A stretch of 60,733 nucleotides of DNA from an uncultured Granulosicoccus sp. (GTDB lineage Bacteria; Pseudomonadota; Gammaproteobacteria; Granulosicoccales; Granulosicoccaceae). The notes under the pieces are model-generated. The model made no database searches, was not told the origin of the DNA, and saw only the letters and a program-made list of their open reading frames with translations. Both the position numbers and the translations under genes were made by a program. Of the stretch, positions 1 through 7,344 are shown piece after piece. The DNA lies in the NCBI GenBank assembly GCA_947499955.1, contig CANMQI010000029.1, forward strand, positions 1 through 60,733, in the 5' to 3' direction. Each line of letters starts with the position of its first letter. The stretch's first letter is position 1.

Positions 1-77
1 GAATGCACGGAATGCACGGAATGCACGGAATGCACGGAATGCACGGAATGCACGGAATGCACGGAATGCACGGAATG
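1..77. repeat. 9-nt tandem repeat, cut by window start
   Basis: Eight uninterrupted copies of GAATGCACG (1-72) are followed by a partial GAATG, after which the sequence becomes GACTGACAG. The array is open at the left edge, so its true length is unknown. It lies about 26 bases upstream of the small membrane-protein gene at 104. The unit length is a multiple of three, but no coding role is evident. Confidence 0.95.
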
Positions 78-103
78 ACTGACAGCTTCACGAGCCAGGT
101 GAG

Positions 104-286
104 ATGAAAAAGAAAAACAATATGAGAAATGCATTGCTCATTTCTCTGGCCTTGACCGGGCTGGTGTTCCTCTATTTCCTGATGACAGGGCAGAGCATGC
201 AGGACAACGAACTACTGAGTTATGCCGGTGGCCTGTTCGGAGGTGTGCTGGTGTACTTCTGGTTTATCGGCAGGCGGTCGAAGTAA
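104..286 (+). CDS. small membrane protein, unknown
   Basis: A 60-residue protein that is basic at the N-terminus (MKKKNNMRN). It has two hydrophobic stretches at about residues 9-27 and 40-55 and ends in a positive tail (GRRSK), so it probably spans the inner membrane twice with both ends in the cytoplasm. AGGTGAG directly precedes the ATG; a second in-frame ATG at 122 is a less well supported start. No family is recognised. It sits between two 9-nt tandem arrays and faces the Tat-signal protein gene tail to tail. Coding status rests on the topology and the plausible ribosome binding site only. Confidence 0.55.
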   Translation: MKKKNNMRNALLISLALTGLVFLYFLMTGQSMQDNELLSYAGGLFGGVLVYFWFIGRRSK

Positions 287-380
287 AAAGCTGTGTCTCC
301 GGGTTGGCGATTGTCACCGCCTTAGCCAAGCTGATAAAAACGTCAGAGACACAGTCAACAGCACCAGGATTATCTATTTA

Positions 381-455
381 CCGCATTTGCCGCATTTGCC
401 GCATTTGCCGTATTTGCCGTATTTGCCGTATTTGTCGTATTTGTCGTATTTGTCG
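381..455. repeat. 9-nt tandem repeat with drifting unit
   Basis: Three copies of CCGCATTTG, three of CCGTATTTG and two of TCGTATTTG run without interruption from 381 to 452, followed by TCGGCAG. The variants are grouped in blocks, as expected from stepwise slippage. The array fills the tail-to-tail gap between the small membrane protein (ends 286) and the Tat-signal protein (ends 509). Confidence 0.95.
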
Positions 456-508
456 GCAGTCACAGCAAGGAAGCCACTAAACAGCGCTTCCTGACTGATT
501 ATCGGCTG

Positions 509-1000
509 TTATGTCAATGATATTTCTGCGCCATCAAACGCCATCAGTCTTGGACGTTTGGGTGCCGGCGGCCATTTCCCATGAATAATGATGATGATCA
601 GTATGATCACGACAACAGGGCCGACATTGCTTGTTACCGGCACTGGGCCAGAGGTAGTGGTTTTTCCGTCCGGGCCGGTTACTGTGATCTTTCCATTGGT
701 AATGGTAATTTTCGATTTGTCCATCATCATTGACTGGCCATCTCGTCCGAACCTTGAAAATTTATCGATATCGCCCTTCAGGGACTTTATTGATATCTCG
801 TTGGTTTCCCCTCCGTACTCCAGTCTGGCTGTTATCTGGCGGCGTGACTCCGACAATATTTCGATCGTTGCCTTCATTCCGTTTACCTTGTAGCTAACCG
901 GATTCTTTCCCTTGGCGTAGACCGAGCCAGCATGACCCAGAACTCCGCTCAGCATGAGCGATGTCATCAGAGCGGATTTCGCGAATTCACGTCGATTCAT
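509..1000 (-). CDS. Tat-signal protein with isoleucine-rich segment
   Basis: A 163-residue protein. The ATG at 1000 is chosen because it starts exactly at a twin-arginine signal (MNRREFAKSAL, followed by a hydrophobic stretch and a VYA-KG cleavage site) and is preceded by GGGAAG. The open frame continues upstream to 1159, but that extension has no signal features. The mature part is charged and beta-rich (about residues 30-120: ITARLEYGG, KITITNGKITVTGPDGK). Near residues 129-139 is VVVIILIIIII, followed by a basic proline-rich tail (WPPAPKRPR). This suggests export in folded form, possibly with a C-terminal membrane association, although eleven residues is short for a span. No family recognised. 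Confidence 0.7.
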   Translation of the reverse strand: MNRREFAKSALMTSLMLSGVLGHAGSVYAKGKNPVSYKVNGMKATIEILSESRRQITARLEYGGETNEISIKSLKGDIDKFSRFGRDGQSMMMDKSKITITNGKITVTGPDGKTTTSGPVPVTSNVGPVVVIILIIIIIHGKWPPAPKRPRLMAFDGAEISLT

Positions 1001-1358
1001 TGTTTTGCTTCCCGTTGGTACAATGATCTGCCATTTATCCAGACACAGTGCATTGTCGGTTGATACGGCCAGTTCTGGAGTGGACGTTGAGAATGGTGAT
1101 ACAGATTCATGAAGTTGCCTATCCCGCAAATTGGTGAGTGGGGAATTGGTCTCAGGCAAAAAGTCAGTGGTGTCGGACCTGTTGATGAAAGGATCGAATG
1201 AAGGTGCGGGTTTTGCAATTCGGGATTCGTGTCGAATGTGAAAAGTTTACAACCGAACTGGATAGCACCAGCGCTAGTCCATGATTTCTGGGCGTTATTC
1301 AACAGCAGAACAATCACAGAGAGGCCGAGCAAGGCCGGGACAGGAGAGAAAGCATCAC
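1001..1358. other. divergent intergenic region
   Basis: This 358-base gap separates the Tat-signal protein (minus) from the hemerythrin-like gene (plus) and must hold both promoters. Short open frames here have no ribosome binding sites or recognisable motifs. No convincing operator, RNA or repeat was seen. Confidence 0.5.
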
Positions 1359-1796
1359 ATGAACATTCTGGAACGTATCAAGGCAGACCACGACGAGCAG
1401 CGAACCCTGATGGAGAAGATTGCGGATACCGAGGGCAGCTCGGAGGAGCGGCGCAGTCTGTATGAAAAATTCAAGGCCGAATTCGAAGCCCATGCTGCCG
1501 CTGAAGAGCACGCCTTCTACGCACCGCTCATGAAGCATACGGAGAGCACTGATCAGAGTCGCCACAGCGTGGCCGAGCATCATGAAGCCATGGAACTGAT
1601 CGAAAAGCTGGATGAGACCGACATGAGTTCACCGGAGTGGCTCAAGACCTTCAAGCAGCTGGCTCACGACAACAACCATCATATGGAAGAAGAAGAGAAT
1701 GATGTGTTCGAGTTGGCCGAGAAGACGCTGGGCAATTCCAGATTGAACGAGCTACTGGAAGTCTTCGATGATAGAAAGTCCGAGGAGATGGCTTGA
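1359..1796 (+). CDS. hemerythrin HHE-domain protein
   Basis: A 145-residue cytoplasmic protein of the hemerythrin HHE cation-binding family. It would carry a non-heme di-iron centre in a four-helix bundle, used in this family for oxygen, NO or iron sensing or storage. Candidate metal ligands are the His/Glu sets in IKADHDEQ, FEAHAAAEEHAFY, SVAEHHEAMEL and HDNNHHMEEEEND. The ATG at 1359 is chosen because AGGAGA lies 11 bases upstream and the HHE motif begins within ten residues; the longer frame from 1281 adds an unrelated arginine-rich stretch. It ends three bases before the converging IclR gene. The exact role is not deducible. Confidence 0.85.
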   Translation: MNILERIKADHDEQRTLMEKIADTEGSSEERRSLYEKFKAEFEAHAAAEEHAFYAPLMKHTESTDQSRHSVAEHHEAMELIEKLDETDMSSPEWLKTFKQLAHDNNHHMEEEENDVFELAEKTLGNSRLNELLEVFDDRKSEEMA

Positions 1797-1798
1797 GG

Positions 1799-2584
1799 TC
1801 AGCATGAGCCGGCCTGCAAACTGCTCGTCAACTGTATAGACGATTCAGTCAACACATCCCGGTACAGGCGATAGTGGGTTTCCGCATCCTGCTTTGGCGC
1901 TATCAGGCACAAGGTACTGATACAGATACCGCTTTCGTCGTGTACCGGTGCTGCAAAGCAGTGAGTGTAATTATCGGCGAGGCTGTCAAAGGAGAAGAAG
2001 CTGTCTTGATGAGCGCTGCGGACACTTGCAATGTATTCGTGTTTGTCCAGGCGAGTTCCGTCAGGCATGATGAAATCATCGTCCGGTATGAAGTCGATTA
2101 TTTCATCGTCGGTGTAATGCCCCAGGAGCAGGCGACCGGATGCCGTCCATGGAATGGGGAGCTTCTCGCCCATATCGGAACTGATTCTGAACTGGCGGTT
2201 GCCCTCATTCATGAGAACAACGGTGTACTTGTCGCCATCGAGCATGCACAACTGTGAGGTTTCCCGAGTTCGCGCCGTGATGTCCTCCAGTAGAGGTTGG
2301 GCTAGCCGGGTCAGATCGAAATTTTCCAGGTATGACAGGCCCCAGTAGTGCAGTTTTCGTCCGAGATAGACACGCCCTTCATTGTCAACACGCTCCAGAA
2401 CGCCCACCGAAATCAGGATGCCAACGAGTTCGTACACCGAGGATTTGGGCGCCTGCATGCCCAGCGCGATGTCAATCGGTCGTTTGGCTTCCTTGCCAGA
2501 CTGCAGATAATCGACAATGGCGATCGCGCGTTCCAGTCCACGCGCTCGACTTTTCGGGCCTGTGCTTGATGCCTGCTTGTCCAT
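1799..2584 (-). CDS. IclR-family transcriptional regulator
   Basis: A 261-residue regulator with an N-terminal winged helix-turn-helix (about residues 14-75, including GLERAIAIVDYL and KSSVYELVGILISVGVLERV) and the IclR ligand-binding domain (about 85-255). IclR proteins bind small carboxylic or aromatic effectors and control nearby catabolic genes. It follows the RidA gene on the same strand with a 46-base gap, so the two are probably co-transcribed. A long palindrome upstream of RidA is a natural candidate site for autoregulation (inference). The effector cannot be told from sequence. Confidence 0.88.
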   Translation of the reverse strand: MDKQASSTGPKSRARGLERAIAIVDYLQSGKEAKRPIDIALGMQAPKSSVYELVGILISVGVLERVDNEGRVYLGRKLHYWGLSYLENFDLTRLAQPLLEDITARTRETSQLCMLDGDKYTVVLMNEGNRQFRISSDMGEKLPIPWTASGRLLLGHYTDDEIIDFIPDDDFIMPDGTRLDKHEYIASVRSAHQDSFFSFDSLADNYTHCFAAPVHDESGICISTLCLIAPKQDAETHYRLYRDVLTESSIQLTSSLQAGSC

Positions 2585-2630
2585 CGACTCGTTTTATCAG
2601 GTGTTGACGTCGTGTCTTCGATGTCTGATA

Positions 2631-3020
2631 TCAGTCGGCTCGGCGATAGGCAATGCAATCCACTTCGATCTTGCAATCAACCACCATGGAAGATTGCACG
2701 CAAGCTCGTGCGGGGGGATTGTCGCCGAAGTAGCTGGCAAAGACCTTGTTGAAGCTCCAGAAGTCCCTTGAGTCGTCAAGCCAGACACCAATTCGCACGA
2801 TATCCTCTGTTCCGTAGCCAGCTTCTTCGAGTATGCCAATCATGTTGCGGATGGCTTGATGTGCCTGTGTGACGATTCCTCCTTCGACTATCTCGCCGTC
2901 CACCATGGGCGTTTGGCCGGATACATAGAGCCAGCCATCCGCCTCTGTCGCGGTGGCGAAGGGCAGGGTCTGTTGTCCAGAGCCTTTGGATTGATTGATT
3001 CCGTACCGTTTGATTGACAT
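2631..3020 (-). CDS. RidA family reactive-intermediate deaminase
   Basis: A 129-residue RidA/YjgF/UK114 protein. These homotrimers hydrolyse reactive enamine/imine intermediates from PLP enzymes or amino-acid oxidases to keto acids and ammonia. The key arginine is Arg105 in PPARACVQSS, and the acidic residue in KIEVDCIAY (Glu119) matches the active-site pattern; the signature VSGQTP is at 34-39. GAGGA precedes the ATG. It leads a two-gene unit with the IclR regulator, suggesting a specialised RidA linked to catabolism of an amino-acid-like compound, although no such enzyme is adjacent. Confidence 0.88.
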   Translation of the reverse strand: MSIKRYGINQSKGSGQQTLPFATATEADGWLYVSGQTPMVDGEIVEGGIVTQAHQAIRNMIGILEEAGYGTEDIVRIGVWLDDSRDFWSFNKVFASYFGDNPPARACVQSSMVVDCKIEVDCIAYRRAD

Positions 3021-3532
3021 CGATTATTGTCCTCGTTGGAGAATTCCACTATAAAGGAATAATTTTCTTTATTGCGGAATCAACGATTGCAGCTTGTTGA
3101 CGCTTTGTCAACTGATGGGAGTGGTCTGTATAACCAACCCTTTTCAGAGAGCGCAAACATGGTCCCGTCGAGACGTCCTGCCGAACAGGATCGGCAGGGG
3201 GAATGTCAGACATGGTCTATCACGGTAGCGAAAGGGGCAGTTCGAGGAACAGCAAGCTTGACCCCATGTCGCGGTAAGGGCAATGCTCAGAGTGTCTTGC
3301 GGCGGAGAATAACGTAGCGGCCCATGGGGCAATTTCGACGAGCAAAAAATCAGTGCGAATGGAGAACGCTACAGGAGCATTGCCGTGACTGTCGTCAATG
3401 TAGAAGTCAGGTATTTTCAAGAGCCTGCCAGTATGGGTTCAGACAGGATGGTTACGGCCACTCTGGCTCCAGACAGGCGGGTGCTCCACTGTGTACCATG
3501 GGTATCGATTACTTCAGTGGTGTACGCGTGAT
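3021..3532. other. long intergenic region without a convincing gene
   Basis: This 512-base gap separates the leftward RidA gene from the rightward VF530-type gene. Apart from the nested palindrome at 3043-3080, no structure was seen. The open frames on either strand are arginine/cysteine rich, have no ribosome binding sites and resemble no family, so they are not called. Confidence 0.5.
3043..3080. promoter_or_regulatory. nested palindrome upstream of ridA-iclR
   Basis: Two inverted repeats share one centre (3061.5): ATAAAG (3051-3056) with CTTTAT (3067-3072), and outside them ATTCC (3043-3047) with GGAAT (3076-3080). The element lies 23-60 bases upstream of the RidA start codon, where an operator overlapping the promoter would sit. 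Binding by the co-encoded IclR protein is inference. Confidence 0.55.
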
Positions 3533-3751
3533 ATGAGCAGAGAACAGTCGAAAGATCCGTTGCATGGTGTGACACTGGAGATGATCGTCACCTCGCTGGT
3601 GGATCATTATGGCTGGGATGGCCTGGCCAGCAGGGTCAATATCAATTGTTTCAAGAGCGATCCGTCGGTCAAGTCATCGTTGAAATACCTGCGCAAGACT
3701 CAGTGGGCAAGAGACAAGGTTGAAGCCTTGTATGTGGCAACGAAATCGTGA
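3533..3751 (+). CDS. VF530/DUF2132 family DNA-binding protein
   Basis: A 72-residue protein that closely follows the VF530 family pattern throughout: KDPLHGVTLE, DHYGWDGLASRV, NINCFKSDPSVKSSLKYL and RKTQWARDKVEALY. The Vibrio protein has a small DNA-binding fold; its cellular role is not established. The ATG at 3533 matches the usual family N-terminus; the longer frame from 3491 adds 14 unrelated residues. The ribosome binding site is weak. A strong hairpin lies 36 bases downstream. Confidence 0.88.
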   Translation: MSREQSKDPLHGVTLEMIVTSLVDHYGWDGLASRVNINCFKSDPSVKSSLKYLRKTQWARDKVEALYVATKS

Positions 3752-3787
3752 GAGTCTGACCAAGGGTTGGAACTATCGTTGACATCC

Positions 3788-3809
3788 TCCCCTCCCTGAA
3801 GGGAGGGGA
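3788..3809. other. perfect GC-rich hairpin, possible IS200/IS605-type remnant
   Basis: A ten-base perfect stem (3788-3797 TCCCCTCCCT and 3800-3809) closes on a two-base loop, in the context GACATCCTCC...GGATTCCTACGGCG. Similar hairpins are familiar from ends of IS200/IS605-type (TnpB) elements, from memory only. No transposase or TnpB frame is present here. There is no U-tract on either side, so it is not a classical terminator. Confidence 0.5.
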
Positions 3810-3911
3810 TTCCTACGGCGTTCAAGCAAATGCGTAAAGACTTTCAGCCTGATGAGAAAATGCTGACCGAAAAGGGCCAGCATCCTCTAGACAGGCTCGC
3901 TGCGCTGCCGA

Positions 3912-5120
3912 CTAGGCAGAAGGATTCTCAGAGGTTGGCACTTCCGTGACCAGGTCCAGTACCTCCGGACGACGCCGACGGCGCGCCTTCGCAGGCACCA
4001 TGCTGCGCATGGATTCCAACTTGCCGTAACACAGCAATTTGTCATCTGCTTCCAGTAATCTTTCCTTCTTGGGGTTGGGAATGACCTTGCCGCCTCGGTA
4101 CAGTGTCAGCACATTGATATCCTGCTCTGAGAGCTCGGTATCGGCGATGGATACGCCGACGAAATGAGACCCTTCGGGTATGTAGATTTCGCTGACACCG
4201 TAACCCTTGCTGATGGTCAGTCTTTGGCGAATATCGATTTCCGGAAAATCGACCTGAGCCGCAATGTAGTCGATCACGCTACCGGCAACGTCCAGGCCGG
4301 TACAGGTCTCTATGCCCTCCAGACCCGGAGACGAGTTGACCTCCATGATCTGTGGCCCAGTCTTGCCCTCGAGCATGTCGACACCTGCCACACGAAGGCC
4401 AAGTATCTGCGCAGCCCGAACCGCTGTCTCACGATACTCTTCCGACAATTCCACCGCTTCAGCCACACCACCTCGATGGACATTGCTGCGGAATTCCTGT
4501 CCCTGTGCTACCCGGCGCATGGCTGCGACCACACGATCGCCGACAACGAAAGCGCGAATATCCTTGCCCTTGCTTTCGGCGACAAATTTCTGGATCAGTA
4601 CATTCTGTTTCTGGCTCTGCAAGAGCTCGATGATCGCTTCAGCCGATTTGGTGGATTCAGCCAGAAGCACACCGATACCCTGAGTTCCTTCAATGAGCTT
4701 GATGACAACGGGTGCGCCACCGACACGTTCAATGGCCGGCAGCACATCCTTCTTGTCCCTGACAAAGGTGGTTCTGGGTATGCCCACATGATGACGACTC
4801 AGGATCTGCAGGCTGCGCAATTTGTCGCGCGAGTTGGTGATACCCGCAGCCGTGTTGGCACAGAAGATGTCCATTTCCTGACATTGACGAACCACCGCCG
4901 TTCCATAGTAGGTGATGGAGGCGCCGATGCGGGGCAGGACCGCATCGTAATTGCTCAGCGTCTTTTGCCTGTAATACAAATCTGGCACGCCTTGCTGGAG
5001 GTCGATGGCGAACTTCAGAGTGTTCAGGACTCTGACCGTGTGGTTGCGCTGTTTTGCGGCCTCCACGAGTCGCCGGGTGCTGTAGGAGTTGGGGCCACAC
5101 GATAAGATACCGAGTTTCAT
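3912..5120 (-). CDS. rimK: RimK-like ATP-grasp ligase with C-terminal TrkA-C domain
   Basis: A 402-residue protein. Residues 1-300 match RimK, which adds glutamate to the C-terminus of ribosomal protein S6. They show the N-terminal KLGILSCGP, the ATP-grasp core PVVIKLIEGTQGIGVLL, DIRAFVVGDRVVAAMRR, and the metal-binding IMEVNSSPGLEGIE. Residues about 310-375 (GYGVSEIYIPEGSHFVG...LLEADDKLLCYG) resemble a TrkA-C/RCK-C ligand-binding domain, followed by an arginine-rich tail (KARRRRRPE). Classical RimK is about 300 residues, so this is a fused form, possibly regulated by a small ligand. The ATG at 5120 fits the family start; the upstream frame to 5264 is non-homologous. It is divergent from the PPOX gene. 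Confidence 0.87.
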   Translation of the reverse strand: MKLGILSCGPNSYSTRRLVEAAKQRNHTVRVLNTLKFAIDLQQGVPDLYYRQKTLSNYDAVLPRIGASITYYGTAVVRQCQEMDIFCANTAAGITNSRDKLRSLQILSRHHVGIPRTTFVRDKKDVLPAIERVGGAPVVIKLIEGTQGIGVLLAESTKSAEAIIELLQSQKQNVLIQKFVAESKGKDIRAFVVGDRVVAAMRRVAQGQEFRSNVHRGGVAEAVELSEEYRETAVRAAQILGLRVAGVDMLEGKTGPQIMEVNSSPGLEGIETCTGLDVAGSVIDYIAAQVDFPEIDIRQRLTISKGYGVSEIYIPEGSHFVGVSIADTELSEQDINVLTLYRGGKVIPNPKKERLLEADDKLLCYGKLESMRSMVPAKARRRRRPEVLDLVTEVPTSENPSA

Positions 5121-5389
5121 TTTTTTGTTCCAATTGCTGCCAGATGTGTTCCTGGCGAAGGGTTGCCAATTCGATGAGCGACCAGTACAGCTGTAGATTA
5201 CAACATGCTTCGAGTGTATTCGTTCACTTTTTGTAGCGCTGGCAACCCTTGTCAGTGAACGCAATACGGAAAAGCCCGGTTCCTCGCTTGTCGACGAAAA
5301 AATCAGGCTACTCGCCAGTCGCGTAGGCCAACGGTTCTGGGCACCAGACGATCGTGCTAGTGTAGTGTCCGGTACCAGTAGATCAGACC

Positions 5390-6034
5390 ATGAAGAAGCC
5401 GGATTCCAGATTCAACATCAGCAATGAAGCCGAGTTGCGCAGTTTGCATGCTGATACACACCCGCTGGCGACAAGAAAATGCCTCCCGCAACTCGACAGG
5501 CATTGTCGCGACTTCATTGCCCGTTCGCCGTTTCTCTGTCTGTCGACTCAGCATGCTGACGGCTCGGCAGACGTCAGCCCCCGCGGAGATCCACCCGGAT
5601 TCGTGCAGGTGCTGGATGACAATACGCTGGCAATACCTGATCGTCCCGGCAATAATCGCCTGGATAGCCTGAGTAACATTCTGAGCAACCCGTCGGTTGC
5701 GCTGCTGTTCATGGTGCCCGGTTTCGAGGACGCATTGCGGGTCAATGGTGATGCCAGCCTGAATCGTGACCCGGAGCTGCTTGAGCGGATGTCAGTCAAG
5801 GGTCGTACCCCGACCTTGGCCGTTATCGTCGAGATCCATGAGGCTTTCCTGCACTGTGCCAAGGCCTTGCGGCGTTCAAGGTTGTGGAAGCCTGAATCCC
5901 AACAGGAGCGCACGGAGCTGACCTCCATGGTGGGCATGATTCTGGAACAGGCATCCGGCAAACCGGTCGACCCGGGCGATCTGCCGACGGCCGAAAGAGA
6001 TCTGGAAGACGAATACCGGAAAACCATGTATTGA
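5390..6034 (+). CDS. PPOX-type FMN-dependent flavoprotein (MSMEG_1061-like)
   Basis: A 214-residue cytoplasmic protein of the pyridoxamine-phosphate-oxidase-like split-barrel family. Recognisable blocks are DFIARSPFLCLSTQ, ADVSPRGDPPGFV, LAIPDRPGNNRLDSLSNI, VALLFMVPGFEDALRVNG and the KALRRSRLW segment near residue 160, the pattern of the MSMEG_1061 subgroup. Such proteins bind FMN or F420 and reduce small molecules; the substrate is not known. The ribosome binding site is weak, but the start fits the family. It appears to be followed by the P-loop kinase gene 63 bases downstream. Confidence 0.83.
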   Translation: MKKPDSRFNISNEAELRSLHADTHPLATRKCLPQLDRHCRDFIARSPFLCLSTQHADGSADVSPRGDPPGFVQVLDDNTLAIPDRPGNNRLDSLSNILSNPSVALLFMVPGFEDALRVNGDASLNRDPELLERMSVKGRTPTLAVIVEIHEAFLHCAKALRRSRLWKPESQQERTELTSMVGMILEQASGKPVDPGDLPTAERDLEDEYRKTMY

Positions 6035-6097
6035 AGGCTGTCCGGGGCACGGTATTCCCGGCAGCTGATCATCAGTCAATCAGCAGGGCGATCACTC

Positions 6098-6583
6098 ATG
6101 TCGACAGGAACCTTGTACATCTTCTGTGGAAAAATGGCGTCAGGCAAGAGCACACTTGCCAGACAGATAGCGGAGCAGAGTGCTTCCACACTGATCAGTG
6201 AAGATGCGTTGCTGGCGGCGCTGTATCCCGGTGAGATCCATGATGTCTCGAGCTATGTGCATTTTTCCGGAAAGTTGAAGGCAGCAATGCAACCAGTCCT
6301 GATGGATCTGTTGCGTAATGGAACCTCGGTGGTACTCGACTTTCCGGCCAATACGTTCAAGCAACGCGCGTGGATGAACAATCTCCTGAAGCAGACAGAT
6401 GCGCATCATGAATTGCATTATCTGAACTGCTCCGATGACAGTTGCAAGGCGCGTCTGAAAATCCGCGCACAGCAAGAGCCTGAGCGTCATGCGACGGATA
6501 CTGCAGAGATGTTTGATGCGATGACTCGATACTTCGAACCCCCGTCAGATGATGAGGGATTTCATATCTACCAGCATCAATAG
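6098..6583 (+). CDS. P-loop kinase-like ATPase
   Basis: A 161-residue protein with a clean Walker A motif at residues 11-19 (GKMASGKST). It has an acidic ISEDALLAALYP segment, a hydrophobic VVLDFPANT (Walker B-like, about 80-88), an arginine-containing lid (CKARLKIRAQQEPERH) and a C-terminal aromatic segment. This is the layout of small AAA_33/zeta-like or shikimate-kinase-like phosphotransferases that act on small molecules or RNA. No toxin-antitoxin partner is adjacent. It is probably co-transcribed with the PPOX gene (63-base gap). The substrate is unknown. Confidence 0.78.
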   Translation: MSTGTLYIFCGKMASGKSTLARQIAEQSASTLISEDALLAALYPGEIHDVSSYVHFSGKLKAAMQPVLMDLLRNGTSVVLDFPANTFKQRAWMNNLLKQTDAHHELHYLNCSDDSCKARLKIRAQQEPERHATDTAEMFDAMTRYFEPPSDDEGFHIYQHQ

Positions 6584-6754
6584 CACGCGATGGTCGGCAG
6601 AGCCACGTAAACTGCTTAAGCCAACAAAAATCCGATTGTTCGGGCACATGCCCGGAAATACTGTCAGCTTCTTGAATCAATTCGCGTACTCCGGTATCCG
6701 GAAGTCTGTCCTGTTGTCGCTAGATAACCCTTAGGACAAGCCAGACGTATAGAT

Positions 6755-7135
6755 ATGAGATACCTGATTACTCTACTGTTGACAGTTTTACTGGTTGGCT
6801 GCGGCACATCGGGCGCTGAACGGTCCATTGGTGGATGGACATGGATTGATCCGGTGGATGGCTCGCGCGGAACCGGCAAGGCGGTGACGGAGGGCAAGTT
6901 CTCAAGTGCCAAGGCAAGCTGTGATCTGGAATCGCGCCAGGTCTCCATTCCCGGCGCCGACTGTTCCATGCAGCCTGGCCCGGACTGTACTGCATTGACA
7001 GGATTCAATCTGGAATGGTGCCAGGTGCAGCAGCCGACGGAACACTGCGACTATGGTCCAGTGCGTGACGCAAAAGAGGCCAAACGGCAGGCATTTGACA
7101 ATTGCATGAACCTCTCTGGCTGGGCCAGAAATTAG
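6755..7135 (+). CDS. small cysteine-rich lipoprotein
   Basis: A 126-residue protein with a lipoprotein signal: MRYLITLLLTVLLVGC places the lipobox LVGC at residues 13-16, so Cys16 would be lipidated. The mature part has several further cysteines (SCDLES, DCSMQPGPDC, WCQVQQ, HCDYGP, NCMNLSG), suggesting disulfide bonding in the periplasm. No family is recognised. The residue after Cys16 is glycine, consistent with outer-membrane sorting. It is apparently a single-gene unit between the kinase and the GGDEF-EAL gene. Confidence 0.72.
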   Translation: MRYLITLLLTVLLVGCGTSGAERSIGGWTWIDPVDGSRGTGKAVTEGKFSSAKASCDLESRQVSIPGADCSMQPGPDCTALTGFNLEWCQVQQPTEHCDYGPVRDAKEAKRQAFDNCMNLSGWARN

Positions 7136-7344
7136 TCGCAGAGCCACTGGCCATCCGCAGGAAAGCCTCAGACGCACTGTTCCAGAGGCGCCTGTCTGCA
7201 ACATTGGTATCGGGTAAATGTAACCTGTTGCCACGCGGTATTACCACAGTAGGCACTGGCAAGTGTCGATAACTGATTGCGCGCGGACCCATTGGCGAGA
7301 AATGTAGCCGCTTGTCTGCGGTAAATATATGTAGTTCTGGAGTC

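Noticed and set aside
222..494. Open frame with LPH/LPY/LSY repeats
   Set aside because: The pattern is the 9-nt tandem array read in frame; there is no ribosome binding site and it overlaps the better supported small gene.
3072..3536. Frames in the gap between ridA and the VF530-type gene
   Set aside because: Composition rich in Arg, Cys and Ser, no ribosome binding sites, no family resemblance.
4164..5105. 313-residue plus-strand frame opposite rimK
   Set aside because: Shadow of the rimK coding strand; no recognisable motif and no start signals.
6098..6583. Zeta toxin of a toxin-antitoxin pair
   Set aside because: P-loop kinase features fit, but there is no small antitoxin gene next to it.
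6639..6656. CGGGC-ACAT-GCCCG hairpin as terminator
   Set aside because: Only a five-base stem and no U-tract; could be chance in GC-rich DNA.
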